DNA of 64,000 nucleotides from an uncultured Bacteroidota bacterium (GTDB lineage Bacteria; Bacteroidota; Bacteroidia; AKYH767-A; OLB10): NCBI GenBank assembly GCA_903847585.1, contig CAINEC010000031.1, positions 32,870 to 96,869 of the forward strand, read 5' to 3'. Shown piece by piece: positions 51,203 to 61,896 of this stretch (position 1 is its first letter; each line of letters starts with the position of its first letter). The notes under the pieces were generated by a model. It saw only the letters and a program-made list of their open reading frames with translations, ran no database searches and was not told where the DNA came from. The position numbers and the translations under genes were made by a program.

Positions 51203-52379
51203 ATACTTGTTTTTTCTTTCTCTATTATTGATTACACAAGCCACTTATAGTCAAGGAAAAAAAATAGTATTCGTTCATCAGACAAATGTCTCCGCTGATG
51301 ATTTATACTCACGATATAATTATATTTTTGAAAATATAAGGAATAATAAATTAAAACAATATCAAATAATAATTTATCAGTTAAGTGATGTTGAAAATGA
51401 TGGGACAATATGGACTTTTGCTGGTGGCAAAATCAAAAATGTAAATTACGATTCAAAACGTATAAACAATTGTGACACCTCTGAATTTGGTTCAACTGTT
51501 AGAAAAATTGTAAATAAGCAAATTTCTTCAGCGCCTTGTAAATATTATTGTTATAAAACAGATGTTATTGATTTTAATTATGAAAAAATCAACGATAATT
51601 CTCAAGATAATATTAAGAGTTTGCTAGAAGTATCTTTTGATAACAAAGAGGAAAATATATTTTTCGTTTTTAAAGATTTAAAGGATGTACAACCTAGTAC
51701 GGTTTATTTTGAAAGAGATACAATTTATGGTAAAGAAGGGGCTAAAGTTGATCTAGATCCAGTCTATTCAAAAGATCCAATGGAAGTATATTGGAGTCCT
51801 ACCTATGGTTTAAATGATGTGAAATCAATAAGACCTACATTAAAATTAGAAAACAATACAGAATATAGTCTATATTATAAAGATGCTAACGGATGTTTTA
51901 GCAATACAGCTAAAGTTTTTATTAGAGTAGCTGCGAAAGCAAGAATATCAGCCTCAAATAAAGCTAAATTCATTTTCGATAAAGAAACTAAATTCTTTCG
52001 TTTTCCAAACGAAACAGATGTAATCTATCGTGGTGCTTTAAATCCCATACAGTCAGGAGGTTCTTATTTCATTTTTACCAATACTAGCGAATACTTATAT
52101 TATAAATTTGAAATAACTGATTTGAATGACGAGATGGAGCCATACAAATCCGCAGTGTTAGAAAAAAGCAATCTGGTTTTTGAAGATAATGAACATGATT
52201 TTAGTGATGAGGATGAATGTTTTCGTTTCATCGCTCCGTTTAAACCTAAATTTAATAAAAGTAATGAATTTGTAGGTGAGCTTAAGTTGTATTCTACGGA
52301 CAATATCGACGATGATAATTCATGGGTTTTAAATGACAAGCAAATTGTATTGTTTAATTTTTGCGCGGACATTCACTGA
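51171..52379 (+). CDS. Secreted protein with Rossmann-like N-terminal and Ig-like domains
   Basis: Signal peptide; 'KKIVFVHQTNVSADDLYSRYNYIF'; 'VYWSPTYGLNDVKSIRPTLKLENNTEYSLYYKDANGC' Ig-like. Confidence 0.5.
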   Translation: MLKPQFLVKIKYLFFLSLLLITQATYSQGKKIVFVHQTNVSADDLYSRYNYIFENIRNNKLKQYQIIIYQLSDVENDGTIWTFAGGKIKNVNYDSKRINNCDTSEFGSTVRKIVNKQISSAPCKYYCYKTDVIDFNYEKINDNSQDNIKSLLEVSFDNKEENIFFVFKDLKDVQPSTVYFERDTIYGKEGAKVDLDPVYSKDPMEVYWSPTYGLNDVKSIRPTLKLENNTEYSLYYKDANGCFSNTAKVFIRVAAKARISASNKAKFIFDKETKFFRFPNETDVIYRGALNPIQSGGSYFIFTNTSEYLYYKFEITDLNDEMEPYKSAVLEKSNLVFEDNEHDFSDEDECFRFIAPFKPKFNKSNEFVGELKLYSTDNIDDDNSWVLNDKQIVLFNFCADIH

Positions 52380-52413
52380 TTAATTCAAATTTAAAAAAAA
52401 TATTAATAGAGAT

Positions 52414-53115
52414 ATGATAAAAAATAAAATAAATGTAAGCTGTTTTATAATTTTTTTAATTGTTTTAATAAGCGACATTTCGTTTGCTCAAATTGTAAAT
52501 ACATTTGACACAAAAGGCAGAGAGTTCGCTTTTGACGAAATAAACAATGTAATTAATCGTGATAAAATAGATGTAATATTTTTCTGTCAAACAGATAACA
52601 CTACTAATCAGCAATATCAATTAGCTGCGAAAAAATTAATCAATGATATGCAATCCAAAAGAATGGGACAATCTATCAATATCACGTTGGTGTTTTTTAA
52701 AACAAACTTAAAAATTATGTCACATAAATCTTCTCCAAATAATAAAGAAATATTGGAGACAGAATGTTATATCAATACCAAAAATAGTGCTTGCGATTTT
52801 AAGAGAATTAGAAGTAATCCTAATTATCAAGATTTTAAAGTGGAAGAATTTGGAAATGGAAGTTTCGATGATTGGCATTATGTTACCCCTCCATCATCTT
52901 GCCCAAGAAGTCAAAGTGAATATTTAAACTTTTACACTGATTTTTTAAGTGAAATATATTATCCAACATATACTGTTGAGGAAAGATTACTACAATTAAA
53001 TAAGAGAATTGACGATTTGCAAAAGCAATTAGAAGATAAAATAAAAGAAGTTAAGGAGTTAAATGAAGATATAAATGATAGGATAATTACAATTCTTAAT
53101 AAACTAGATAAATAA
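52414..53115 (+). CDS. Secreted hypothetical protein with C-terminal coiled coil
   Basis: Signal peptide; 'KIDVIFFCQTDNTTNQQYQLAAKKL'; C-terminal heptad-rich helix. Confidence 0.45.
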   Translation: MIKNKINVSCFIIFLIVLISDISFAQIVNTFDTKGREFAFDEINNVINRDKIDVIFFCQTDNTTNQQYQLAAKKLINDMQSKRMGQSINITLVFFKTNLKIMSHKSSPNNKEILETECYINTKNSACDFKRIRSNPNYQDFKVEEFGNGSFDDWHYVTPPSSCPRSQSEYLNFYTDFLSEIYYPTYTVEERLLQLNKRIDDLQKQLEDKIKEVKELNEDINDRIITILNKLDK

Positions 53116-53117
53116 CT

Positions 53118-54278
53118 ATGAAAAGTATTTTTAGAATTATTATTTTAAGTATTTTATTGTCTAGTTGTGAAAAAGATCTCAAATGGAACTTGGTAGCTAA
53201 ACCTGAAATAGGTAATCCAATAATTGTAGATAATTCACTTTACAAAATAAAAACAAGGGTTGAATGTTCTTTTAATGGTAATGATGATAACACTGAATTT
53301 GGAATTTGTTGGTCATATAATTCTAATCCAACGATTGATGATAAGTTCATTAAATATAGCAATGGAAGTGAAGGTATTTTTGATTTTGAAATTAATTGGG
53401 ATGGCAATGCTACTTACTTTTTAAGAAGTTATGCGAAGAATCAATTAGGGGTTTTTTATTCTGATACCACATTAACATTAAATTGGGGTGGTGGGCAGCA
53501 AAATTTACCTATTCTAAGTAGTCTAAAAGTTTCAAATGTTTTCTTTAATAATGCAAGAATTCAAGCTGAAGTTAATGATGGTGGTATTGCATTGTCTGAT
53601 AGAGGATTTTGCATATCTACTCAGTATAACTTAGATATTAATAATTCAGATTTTATTGTACATACAGTAGGACCCAATTATCGTATGGATTCACTTTGTG
53701 GTGGATTACAAGATGGAATTACATACTATGTAAAAGCATACGCTGTTAATTTAGCAGGAATAGCTTACAGTGATACTTTATCTTTTACCACTAAAAAGTT
53801 CTATAATGTGGGTGAAATAGGTCCAGCTGGAGGTTATATATTTTATTATAAAGCAGATAGTATAGGTGGATGGAATTATTTAGAAGCGGCGGCTACAGAT
53901 GCAACTTCTAAAAAATGGAGTAATAATTTATCAATAACAGGTGTTCAAGATTCGTCAATTGGTAGTGGTTATCAAAACACAATTAGCTTAACAAGTAATT
54001 TTAATAATATAGCTGCTTTAACTTGTAGTGGGTTTTATTCAAATGGTTATCAAGATTGGTTTTTACCTTCTCGTGATGAGTTAATACTAGCCAAAAATAT
54101 TTTGTTCGATAATAATTTAGGCAATTTTCAATCGAATGAATTCTATTGGACTTCGACAGAGGATAAATATTTTGCTTTATGGAATGCATGGGTAGTTGAA
54201 ATGAAAGTGAATAATTGGAATATAATTTCCTATGATAAAAAAACAATATTTAAAATTAGACCAATCCGAAGATTTTAA
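53118..54278 (+). CDS. DUF1566-domain lipoprotein with fibronectin-like repeats
   Basis: Lipobox LLSSCEKD; 'GICWSYNSNPTIDD...', 'GFCISTQYNLDI...' repeats; 'GPAGGYIFYYKADS...GYQDWFLPSRDEL...FYWTSTE...FKIRPIRRF'. Confidence 0.78.
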   Translation: MKSIFRIIILSILLSSCEKDLKWNLVAKPEIGNPIIVDNSLYKIKTRVECSFNGNDDNTEFGICWSYNSNPTIDDKFIKYSNGSEGIFDFEINWDGNATYFLRSYAKNQLGVFYSDTTLTLNWGGGQQNLPILSSLKVSNVFFNNARIQAEVNDGGIALSDRGFCISTQYNLDINNSDFIVHTVGPNYRMDSLCGGLQDGITYYVKAYAVNLAGIAYSDTLSFTTKKFYNVGEIGPAGGYIFYYKADSIGGWNYLEAAATDATSKKWSNNLSITGVQDSSIGSGYQNTISLTSNFNNIAALTCSGFYSNGYQDWFLPSRDELILAKNILFDNNLGNFQSNEFYWTSTEDKYFALWNAWVVEMKVNNWNIISYDKKTIFKIRPIRRF

Positions 54279-54281
54279 GAC

Positions 54282-55775
54282 ATGAAAAAAATATTATTCA
54301 TTATTATCTTAATGATGTCTTTTAATGTTACTTATTCGCAGATAAATACTAGACAGAGACAGTTAAATAATAAGGTGAAATCTAATGTAGATTTATCCTA
54401 TTTGAAATCTAATTGGGATTCAACTGATTTGCATATAACTACATTTCGCGATAAAAAAGAAATAAAAGTTGCAAATACACCTGAGTTGTTTATGCAATTA
54501 GACAATGTTCCTGCCGTTTTTATTGACGCTAAAAGTGGAATGTATTATTACAATTTTAAAGCAGTGTCTAGTTCTTCCAATTTGGCTCCGTATGGTTATT
54601 ATATTCCTAAGATAGAGGATTTAGAAAATTTAATGAAACAAGACAATCGCTTTGCTAATAACTTGAGTTTTACTAAATCTAATTATGATATTGACAAATT
54701 AAATTACAATTATACAGGAGCTATTGTTGTGAGCGAAGGTGGATTTGTAAAAAGAGATCGTTATAAAAGATTATGGTTGAATTCTGTTGGTGACGATGGT
54801 TACAGTTATGTTTTGAAAATTGATACTTTAACAAATAATGTAAGCAAAGATTGGGAGCCAGCAAATAGTGGATTCCCAGTTCGATGTAGAGAGTTATTAG
54901 AAGAAAAAATAAGATTAGTAAATGATTATGATTTCAAATTATTAATGCCCGACAGTTTTGAAGTTGTTCAAAATAAATTTGAAAAGCATATAAGAAATTT
55001 CATGCCTCATAATAGTAATCGTTTTGTATTAGAAGGTAAATTAAAATTTGATAATGATGGAAAAAACATAAGTGAAAGATTCAAGGAATTCAATGCAAAT
55101 CCGGAGGTAGATACATTGCGTAAGCAATTAACTAATGAGCTTAATTTATACATGTCATTTCCTTTCTATAATAATATACCTATAGCATGTTTATCATCTT
55201 TTAGGATTGAACTAAGTTATCAAGAAAGAAGTCGAAAATTAGTTGGAGCAAATAAATCAATCAATTCGAATTCTATTTTAAATAATGAGCAAAAGAACAT
55301 TTTAGTTTCTCATAGAGGTGAATTAAATTTAAAGGCGGTCACCATGAAAATTAATGATGTTTCAAAAAGTTTTTCTCTAATAGATAATGTCAAGTTTAAA
55401 GGGCCATATAATGCATTTTATTCTTTAATACCTGGCTTAGGTTATACTAAGGTTGGGCTTCCCAAAGGAAAGTCAAGTCCATTTTTAATGGCGTCTATTC
55501 CGCTTTTATTTTCAGCTATCGGAGGCTATTATTATTCAGACATTTCTTATAACAAATATAAAACAGAAGGTTATATTAAGTCAAATTTTGATCAAGCGAA
55601 CATATCCCACAAGGTTTTTATTACAGCTAGTTTAACCTATGGTGTAATGATGCTTTATGATATATATAGAACTATAAGGCAGGGTATTGTTAATAAAAAA
55701 AATGAATTGGAAATTAACGAATTTGTAAGAAATAGTAAAGAAAAAATTGAATATCGTTATGACGCTAATAAATAA
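54282..55775 (+). CDS. Secreted FISUMP-like domain protein with C-terminal membrane segment
   Basis: Signal peptide; 'APYGYYIPKIEDLENLM...GFPVRCREL' pattern; C-terminal hydrophobic stretches. Confidence 0.5.
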   Translation: MKKILFIIILMMSFNVTYSQINTRQRQLNNKVKSNVDLSYLKSNWDSTDLHITTFRDKKEIKVANTPELFMQLDNVPAVFIDAKSGMYYYNFKAVSSSSNLAPYGYYIPKIEDLENLMKQDNRFANNLSFTKSNYDIDKLNYNYTGAIVVSEGGFVKRDRYKRLWLNSVGDDGYSYVLKIDTLTNNVSKDWEPANSGFPVRCRELLEEKIRLVNDYDFKLLMPDSFEVVQNKFEKHIRNFMPHNSNRFVLEGKLKFDNDGKNISERFKEFNANPEVDTLRKQLTNELNLYMSFPFYNNIPIACLSSFRIELSYQERSRKLVGANKSINSNSILNNEQKNILVSHRGELNLKAVTMKINDVSKSFSLIDNVKFKGPYNAFYSLIPGLGYTKVGLPKGKSSPFLMASIPLLFSAIGGYYYSDISYNKYKTEGYIKSNFDQANISHKVFITASLTYGVMMLYDIYRTIRQGIVNKKNELEINEFVRNSKEKIEYRYDANK

Positions 55776-55776
55776 A

Positions 55777-58700
55777 ATGATAAGCCGTAAGGGAATTTTT
55801 AGATTAGTTATTTTGACTATTCTAAATGTAATTTTTTTTGCAAATAATGCTAATTCACAAAACCTTACTGTTATTGGTACTGGAACTGGGTCTAATACAA
55901 CAACTAGTTATCCAGCCCCCTTTGGAAACTATAATTTTGGAGCAAAGCATCAATTTTTAATTTTAGCTTCAGAGTTGATTAATTCTGGTATACCAGCAAA
56001 TGCTTTTATTAATTCCATTGGTTTTAATATTACCAATGTTAATACTTCAAATCTTATTTTAACAAATTTTAATTTAAAGGTTTTTTCGGCTAATTATAGT
56101 AATCCACTTGCTAGTACATTTGTTTCCGCAGGCGGATTTGTCACATTAAATGATGTATCTGCAACTCAAAATATTAACTTATCTAATGGTTGGAATTCCG
56201 TAAATCTTACAAATGGTTTTTATTGGGATGGCATTAGTAATTTAATTGTTGAGACATGTTTTAATAATACAACGAGTACACAAAATGTATCAACTGAATG
56301 GACAACAAACTTAAGTGGAAGTGTATTTACTAGGTATTATAGAGCAAATTCATCAACAAATTGTTCTTCAACTACCACTACCGCAACTTCAAGCACTACG
56401 AGACCATTAATTAGAATGGGGTGGGGAATACCATCACCAATTATTACTCCTTTTAATTCCAATGGAACTATTTGCACTGGAACCAATTTAACATTACAAG
56501 CTAATAATTCCTTTGGACAAGTTTATTGGTATTCGAATTCATGCGGAGGTAATCCTATTGATTCAGGAGTCTTTATTACAGTTAATCCAAGTGTCTCAAC
56601 TACTTACTATGCTCTAAATTTTTACAACGGTCAATATAGTTCTTCATGTGGCGCTCTATCGATTAACGTAAAGGCGCCATCTAACGCTGGAAATGTTTCA
56701 ACTAATCAATTTATATGCCTCGGGAATTCACCCAATGATATGAGAGTATATGGATATGTTGGTGATAACTTTCAATGGCAAAAATCCTTCGATAATATTA
56801 ATTGGACATCTATTCCGGGTGCGACAGATGATACTTTATTTAGCAATTTAGCAGGTATAATAAGTAGTACTACTTATTATCGAGCTATTGTTGCAAATAC
56901 GCCTTGTTCATATGATACTTCTTTAAGCATAACTGTAACACCTAAACAATTGCCTAATGTTTATGCTGGAGCTGATCAACAAATTTGTAGTGGAAATACA
57001 ACTACATTATTTGGAAGTGGGAATGCAGTTACTTATGTATGGACTTTTGGAGGGTTACAAATAGGGACAAATAGTTCAATTTCAATTTCACCAGCTTCGT
57101 TGAATGCTAATTCATATGTCTTAGTTGGGACCGGTGCTAATAGTTGTATAGGAAGAGATACTATTGTTGTATTTGTCGATTCAATTTCTAATGCAGGCTT
57201 TTTAGGGCCAAATCAAACCATTTGTCAGAATACCACTCCAGCCCCGTTAATTTTATCAGGATATAAAGGGACGATAACTTGGCAACGATCTTATGATACA
57301 ATAAATTGGGTTGATATTTTAACCGGTCCATCAATTTTGCCTTCCGCTTCAATGGGAGTGTTAAATAATTTAACCTATTTCCGTTGCGTTGTTAAGAATA
57401 ACTCTTGTCCTTCAGATACCTCGAATTATATTTTTATTGCTTTAACTCCAGCATCTGATGCTGGTATCCCATTGGGTGGAGGCGTGGTCTGTTCCGGAAT
57501 CGCTCCAACAGCTCCAATCGTTCTATATAATTATGTTGGGAATATTCAATGGCAAAAATCAACGAATCAAACTACATGGTCTAATATAAGTGGTGCTACT
57601 GATGATTCATTAACAGTTGCTCAAATAGGCATTTTAACTGTAACTACATACTATCGTGCAATCGTAACAAATAACCCCTGTCAATCCGACACATCAATTG
57701 TTAGAAATTATACCGTGATAAGCGGTTATACAGCAGGTGCAATTACTCCTTCATTAATTCAAGGATGTCAAGTTGTTTCTACTGGAACATTATCGAATAG
57801 TAGTTGGATTTCACCAAGTATTACATGGGAACAATCTTTTGATAATGTTAATTGGTCCATCGTAACAAATTCTACAAACCTTACAGGTTTAAATTCAATA
57901 GATCTTGGATTGCCTACAAGTGTAAATAAGTATTTTAGAGTAAATGCAACTGGTTGTCAGGTACCGTTATATTCCAACGTGGCTTCAATTATTGTATCAT
58001 CAGCTCCGCAAATTGGAACGGCATATCCCTTTTCCCAAAGTATTTGTAGTGGAACTGCAACTCAATTATTTCTTTCAAGTTATTTAGGCACAATTCAGTG
58101 GCAATCTAGTACAAATGGCTCTACTTGGACAGCCGTAACCAATGCAAATAATGATACATTATCAATTAGCTCATTATCAACTACAACCTATTTTAGAGCC
58201 GTTGTTACAAGTGGAAGTTGTGGTTCATTAACCTCAAATATTGATACTATAATTGTTTTTACTGCCCCTATTTCAGGTAATGCTACTTCCAATCAAACTA
58301 TTTGTGCTGGAAGTACACCTACACAGTTGACTTTAACTGGTTCATCAGGTATTATACAATGGCAAACATCCAATGATAATGTAAATTGGAGCAATATATC
58401 AGGTGCAAACGCTACAATATTAGCGGCTGCTCAAATGGGAGGTGCCTTAACTTCTACAAAATATTATCGAGCGCAATTATCCAATACAAATTGTTCAAAT
58501 GTTACCTCTAATGTCGTTACTATTACAGTTAATAATGTTGCTGCTGGCATTGTAACTTTAGACCAAACGATTTGTTCAGGAACATCACCAGATAGTTTAT
58601 TTTTGATTAATTCTGTTGGGAATATACAGTGGCAGTACTTGGCAAATGGCTCTACATGGTTGAATCTTTCATCAGCGACTAATGATACATTACCATCAGC

Positions 58701-61700
58701 TTTAATGGGAAACCTAACAACTACGGGCTATTTTAGAGCTGTAGTTTCGAATTCTCCATGTCCTTCTGCGATATCAAATTATATTATAATTACGGTAAAT
58801 CCTGTTAACGAATCGGGAGTAATTTCTTCTAATCAAACTATTTGTTCGGGTTCGTCGCCATCATCATTAACAGCTAGCTTAACATCTGGTACATTACAAT
58901 GGCAATCATCACCTAATAGTATAAATTGGAATAATATATCAGGTGCAAATGCTGCATCATTGACTGCTGCACAAATGGGAGGCGCATTGACTTCAACGAA
59001 ATATTTTAGACTTATTGCATCGGGCTTTCCATGCTTAAATGACACATCAAATGTTATTACAATAACAGTAAATCAACCCAATAATGCTGGTATAATTTCT
59101 TCAAATCAAACTATATGTTTAGGTACAGTCCCTCTTGCATTGACATCTAATTCAACAAATGGAACATTACGATGGCAAACTTCAATTGACAATATAAATT
59201 GGTCTAATATTTCTGGTGCTACAACTTCAACTTTGACTCCAGCACAAATGGGTAACTTGACAAGCACTAAATATTTTAGACTTATAGCTACTGGATCCCC
59301 TTGTTCCAATGATACATCAAATACAATTACCATTACTGTTAATCCTTCATCGGTTGGAGGAACAGCTACCGCTAATCAGACAATTTGTTATGGACTTACT
59401 CCTGCACCCTTGACATTAACAAGTTATACTGGTACCATACAATGGCAATCATCTATAGATAATTTAAATTGGTCAAATATACCTGGAGCGACTGCAGCAA
59501 CCTTGACTTCTACTCAAATGGGAGGTGCTCTATTTTCTACTAAATACTTTCGTGCAGTTGTAACTAGTGGATTATGTGCTTCAGTAATTTCTAATCCAAT
59601 AACAATTACTATTTCTAATGTAAATTCTGGAACAGCTTCAAATAATCAAACTATCTGCATTGGAACAACACCTGCGCAGTTAACCTTAACAGGCTTTTCA
59701 GGTTCAATACAATGGCAGTCTTCTAATAATAATTCTACTTGGTCGACTATTACTGGAGCTACTTCTTCTATTTTATCTACAGCACAAATGGGTGGTGCAC
59801 TAACGCTTACAAAATACTTTAGAGCGCTCGTAACATCTGGGTCATGTACAGGCATTTCTAATACGATAACGATTACAGTGGTCGCTGCAGCTGTAGCAGG
59901 GACAGCAAGTTCAAATCAAACAATTTGTTCTAATACTTCACCCAATAATATTGTTTTAACTGGTTATGTTGGTAACATACAATGGCAATATTCAAATGGT
60001 ACTTCAACGTGGTTTACTATTCCAAATGCAACAGATGATACTTTAACAAGTGCTCTGATGGGTAATTTAACAGCAACTAGGTACTATAGAGCATATGTTA
60101 CTAATTCACCATGTACAAATGCATTTGTATCTAATACAATAACTATTACTATTGGACCTTCAGCAGTTGCAGGAACTGCAAGTTCTAATCAAACAATTTG
60201 TACAAGCACATCTCCGGCACAATTAATATTATCAGGTTATACCGGTACCATACAATGGCAATCATCATTAAATAATTCAACGTGGACAAATATTAACGGC
60301 GCAACCGCTGCAACATTAACTTCTGCGCAAATGGGTGGTACATTAAGCTCTACGAAGTACTTTCGAGCTGTTATAACTAGTTCAAATTGTTCAGCTAATT
60401 CCAACACAGTTGCGATTAATGTAATTTCAAATCCAGTTGCAGGCACGGCAATTGGTAACCAAACAATTTGTTCTGGTTCCACACCTTCGAATCTAATTGT
60501 TTCAGGTTATAATGGAAATATTCAATGGCAAGTTTCTACAAATGGCTCAAATTGGGTAGACATTACGGGAGCCGTTAACGATACACTATTTAGCTCCTCA
60601 ATGGGCAGTTTAACAGCTACTAAATTTTATCGTGCCGTAATAACTAATTTACCATGCGCAACATCGGCCTATTCAAATACGATTACTGTTACAGTTTCAC
60701 TTCAGTCAAATGCTGGAGTTGCTTCATCCAATCAATCCATATGTATTGGCTCAACTCCAAGTGCAATCAGTTTAAGTGGTTATACAGGTGCTATTCAATG
60801 GCAAGCTTCTACTAATAATCTTAATTGGACAAATATCAATGGTGCGACATCTTCAACATTGTCTTCGGCTGGAATGGGAGGAGCGTTATTTGCAACTAAG
60901 TATTTCAGAGCAATTGTTACTAACTCACCTTGTTCAAGTGTAATTTCCAATACTGTGACAATAACTGTTGATTCACTACCTGTTGCAGGAACAGCATCTT
61001 CGAGTCAATCTGTATGTACAGGAACATTAGCAAATAATATTACCCTAACGGGCTATAACGGTTTAATACAATGGCAGTCTAGAACAGGTTCTACGTGGGG
61101 TAATATTAATGGCGCAACAGGTGCTACACTTACATCTGCACAAATGGGAGGACCTATATATGTCAATAAATTCTATCGCGCTATTGTGAGAAATGGTACT
61201 TGTCCAAATGACACTTCAAATATTGTAACAATAACAATTCTTCCGGCACCAACTATTAATGCAGGTAATGATCAAAATGTATGTATTGGAAATAGTGTAT
61301 TATTAAATGCAATACAATCAGGAGGTAGTCAAATATTATGGAATAATAACGTTCAAAATAATGTATCATTTATTCCTTTGACAACAACAAATTATGTCGC
61401 AACCGTTTTAGGTACTAATGGATGTAATGCACAAGATACCGTAACAGTTTTTGTCAATTATCCCGACACAGTAAGCCTCTACATATCCGCCCTCAATACT
61501 TATTATTACAACGGAATTCCTTATTCTCAGTCTGGAGTATTTGTTGATTCTCTAACGAATCAATATGGTTGTGACAGTATTGTTACGATTAATCTGAATA
61601 TTGTTACTGGATTGAGTCAAGAGGAATTAATAAAAGTCATAAAGGTCTTTCCTATTCCTTCAACAGGTATCTTTAATATCGACTGTGAAATATGTGATTT

Positions 61701-61863
61701 TAACAATTTAGAATATGTAATTACTGATATCAATGGAAGAGTAATCAGGGATGTTTCAAGTGACAAAAAAACAATTGATTTGTCTAATGAGCCTAGCGGA
61801 ATATATTTTCTAAATATGCTTATTGATGAAATAAATATTAGAATTAAATTGGTGAAATTATAA
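55777..61863 (+). CDS. Giant Ig-like repeat T9SS-secreted adhesin-like protein (~2030 aa)
   Basis: About 15 or more repeats of 'AGTASSNQTICSGTxPxxLxLxGYxGxIQWQSSxNxxxWxNIxGATxxTLTSAQMGGxLxxTKYFRAVVT'; C-terminal FPIPSTGIFNI...SGIYFLNMLI sorting domain. Confidence 0.92.
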   Translation: MISRKGIFRLVILTILNVIFFANNANSQNLTVIGTGTGSNTTTSYPAPFGNYNFGAKHQFLILASELINSGIPANAFINSIGFNITNVNTSNLILTNFNLKVFSANYSNPLASTFVSAGGFVTLNDVSATQNINLSNGWNSVNLTNGFYWDGISNLIVETCFNNTTSTQNVSTEWTTNLSGSVFTRYYRANSSTNCSSTTTTATSSTTRPLIRMGWGIPSPIITPFNSNGTICTGTNLTLQANNSFGQVYWYSNSCGGNPIDSGVFITVNPSVSTTYYALNFYNGQYSSSCGALSINVKAPSNAGNVSTNQFICLGNSPNDMRVYGYVGDNFQWQKSFDNINWTSIPGATDDTLFSNLAGIISSTTYYRAIVANTPCSYDTSLSITVTPKQLPNVYAGADQQICSGNTTTLFGSGNAVTYVWTFGGLQIGTNSSISISPASLNANSYVLVGTGANSCIGRDTIVVFVDSISNAGFLGPNQTICQNTTPAPLILSGYKGTITWQRSYDTINWVDILTGPSILPSASMGVLNNLTYFRCVVKNNSCPSDTSNYIFIALTPASDAGIPLGGGVVCSGIAPTAPIVLYNYVGNIQWQKSTNQTTWSNISGATDDSLTVAQIGILTVTTYYRAIVTNNPCQSDTSIVRNYTVISGYTAGAITPSLIQGCQVVSTGTLSNSSWISPSITWEQSFDNVNWSIVTNSTNLTGLNSIDLGLPTSVNKYFRVNATGCQVPLYSNVASIIVSSAPQIGTAYPFSQSICSGTATQLFLSSYLGTIQWQSSTNGSTWTAVTNANNDTLSISSLSTTTYFRAVVTSGSCGSLTSNIDTIIVFTAPISGNATSNQTICAGSTPTQLTLTGSSGIIQWQTSNDNVNWSNISGANATILAAAQMGGALTSTKYYRAQLSNTNCSNVTSNVVTITVNNVAAGIVTLDQTICSGTSPDSLFLINSVGNIQWQYLANGSTWLNLSSATNDTLPSALMGNLTTTGYFRAVVSNSPCPSAISNYIIITVNPVNESGVISSNQTICSGSSPSSLTASLTSGTLQWQSSPNSINWNNISGANAASLTAAQMGGALTSTKYFRLIASGFPCLNDTSNVITITVNQPNNAGIISSNQTICLGTVPLALTSNSTNGTLRWQTSIDNINWSNISGATTSTLTPAQMGNLTSTKYFRLIATGSPCSNDTSNTITITVNPSSVGGTATANQTICYGLTPAPLTLTSYTGTIQWQSSIDNLNWSNIPGATAATLTSTQMGGALFSTKYFRAVVTSGLCASVISNPITITISNVNSGTASNNQTICIGTTPAQLTLTGFSGSIQWQSSNNNSTWSTITGATSSILSTAQMGGALTLTKYFRALVTSGSCTGISNTITITVVAAAVAGTASSNQTICSNTSPNNIVLTGYVGNIQWQYSNGTSTWFTIPNATDDTLTSALMGNLTATRYYRAYVTNSPCTNAFVSNTITITIGPSAVAGTASSNQTICTSTSPAQLILSGYTGTIQWQSSLNNSTWTNINGATAATLTSAQMGGTLSSTKYFRAVITSSNCSANSNTVAINVISNPVAGTAIGNQTICSGSTPSNLIVSGYNGNIQWQVSTNGSNWVDITGAVNDTLFSSSMGSLTATKFYRAVITNLPCATSAYSNTITVTVSLQSNAGVASSNQSICIGSTPSAISLSGYTGAIQWQASTNNLNWTNINGATSSTLSSAGMGGALFATKYFRAIVTNSPCSSVISNTVTITVDSLPVAGTASSSQSVCTGTLANNITLTGYNGLIQWQSRTGSTWGNINGATGATLTSAQMGGPIYVNKFYRAIVRNGTCPNDTSNIVTITILPAPTINAGNDQNVCIGNSVLLNAIQSGGSQILWNNNVQNNVSFIPLTTTNYVATVLGTNGCNAQDTVTVFVNYPDTVSLYISALNTYYYNGIPYSQSGVFVDSLTNQYGCDSIVTINLNIVTGLSQEELIKVIKVFPIPSTGIFNIDCEICDFNNLEYVITDINGRVIRDVSSDKKTIDLSNEPSGIYFLNMLIDEINIRIKLVKL

Positions 61864-61896
61864 TTTTATGGTAATTTCATTAAAATTTTATTTCAA

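Noticed and set aside
58833-60482. Several antisense ORFs with similar sequence inside the giant Ig-like gene
   Set aside because: Their mutual similarity simply mirrors the plus-strand repeat; not independent genes
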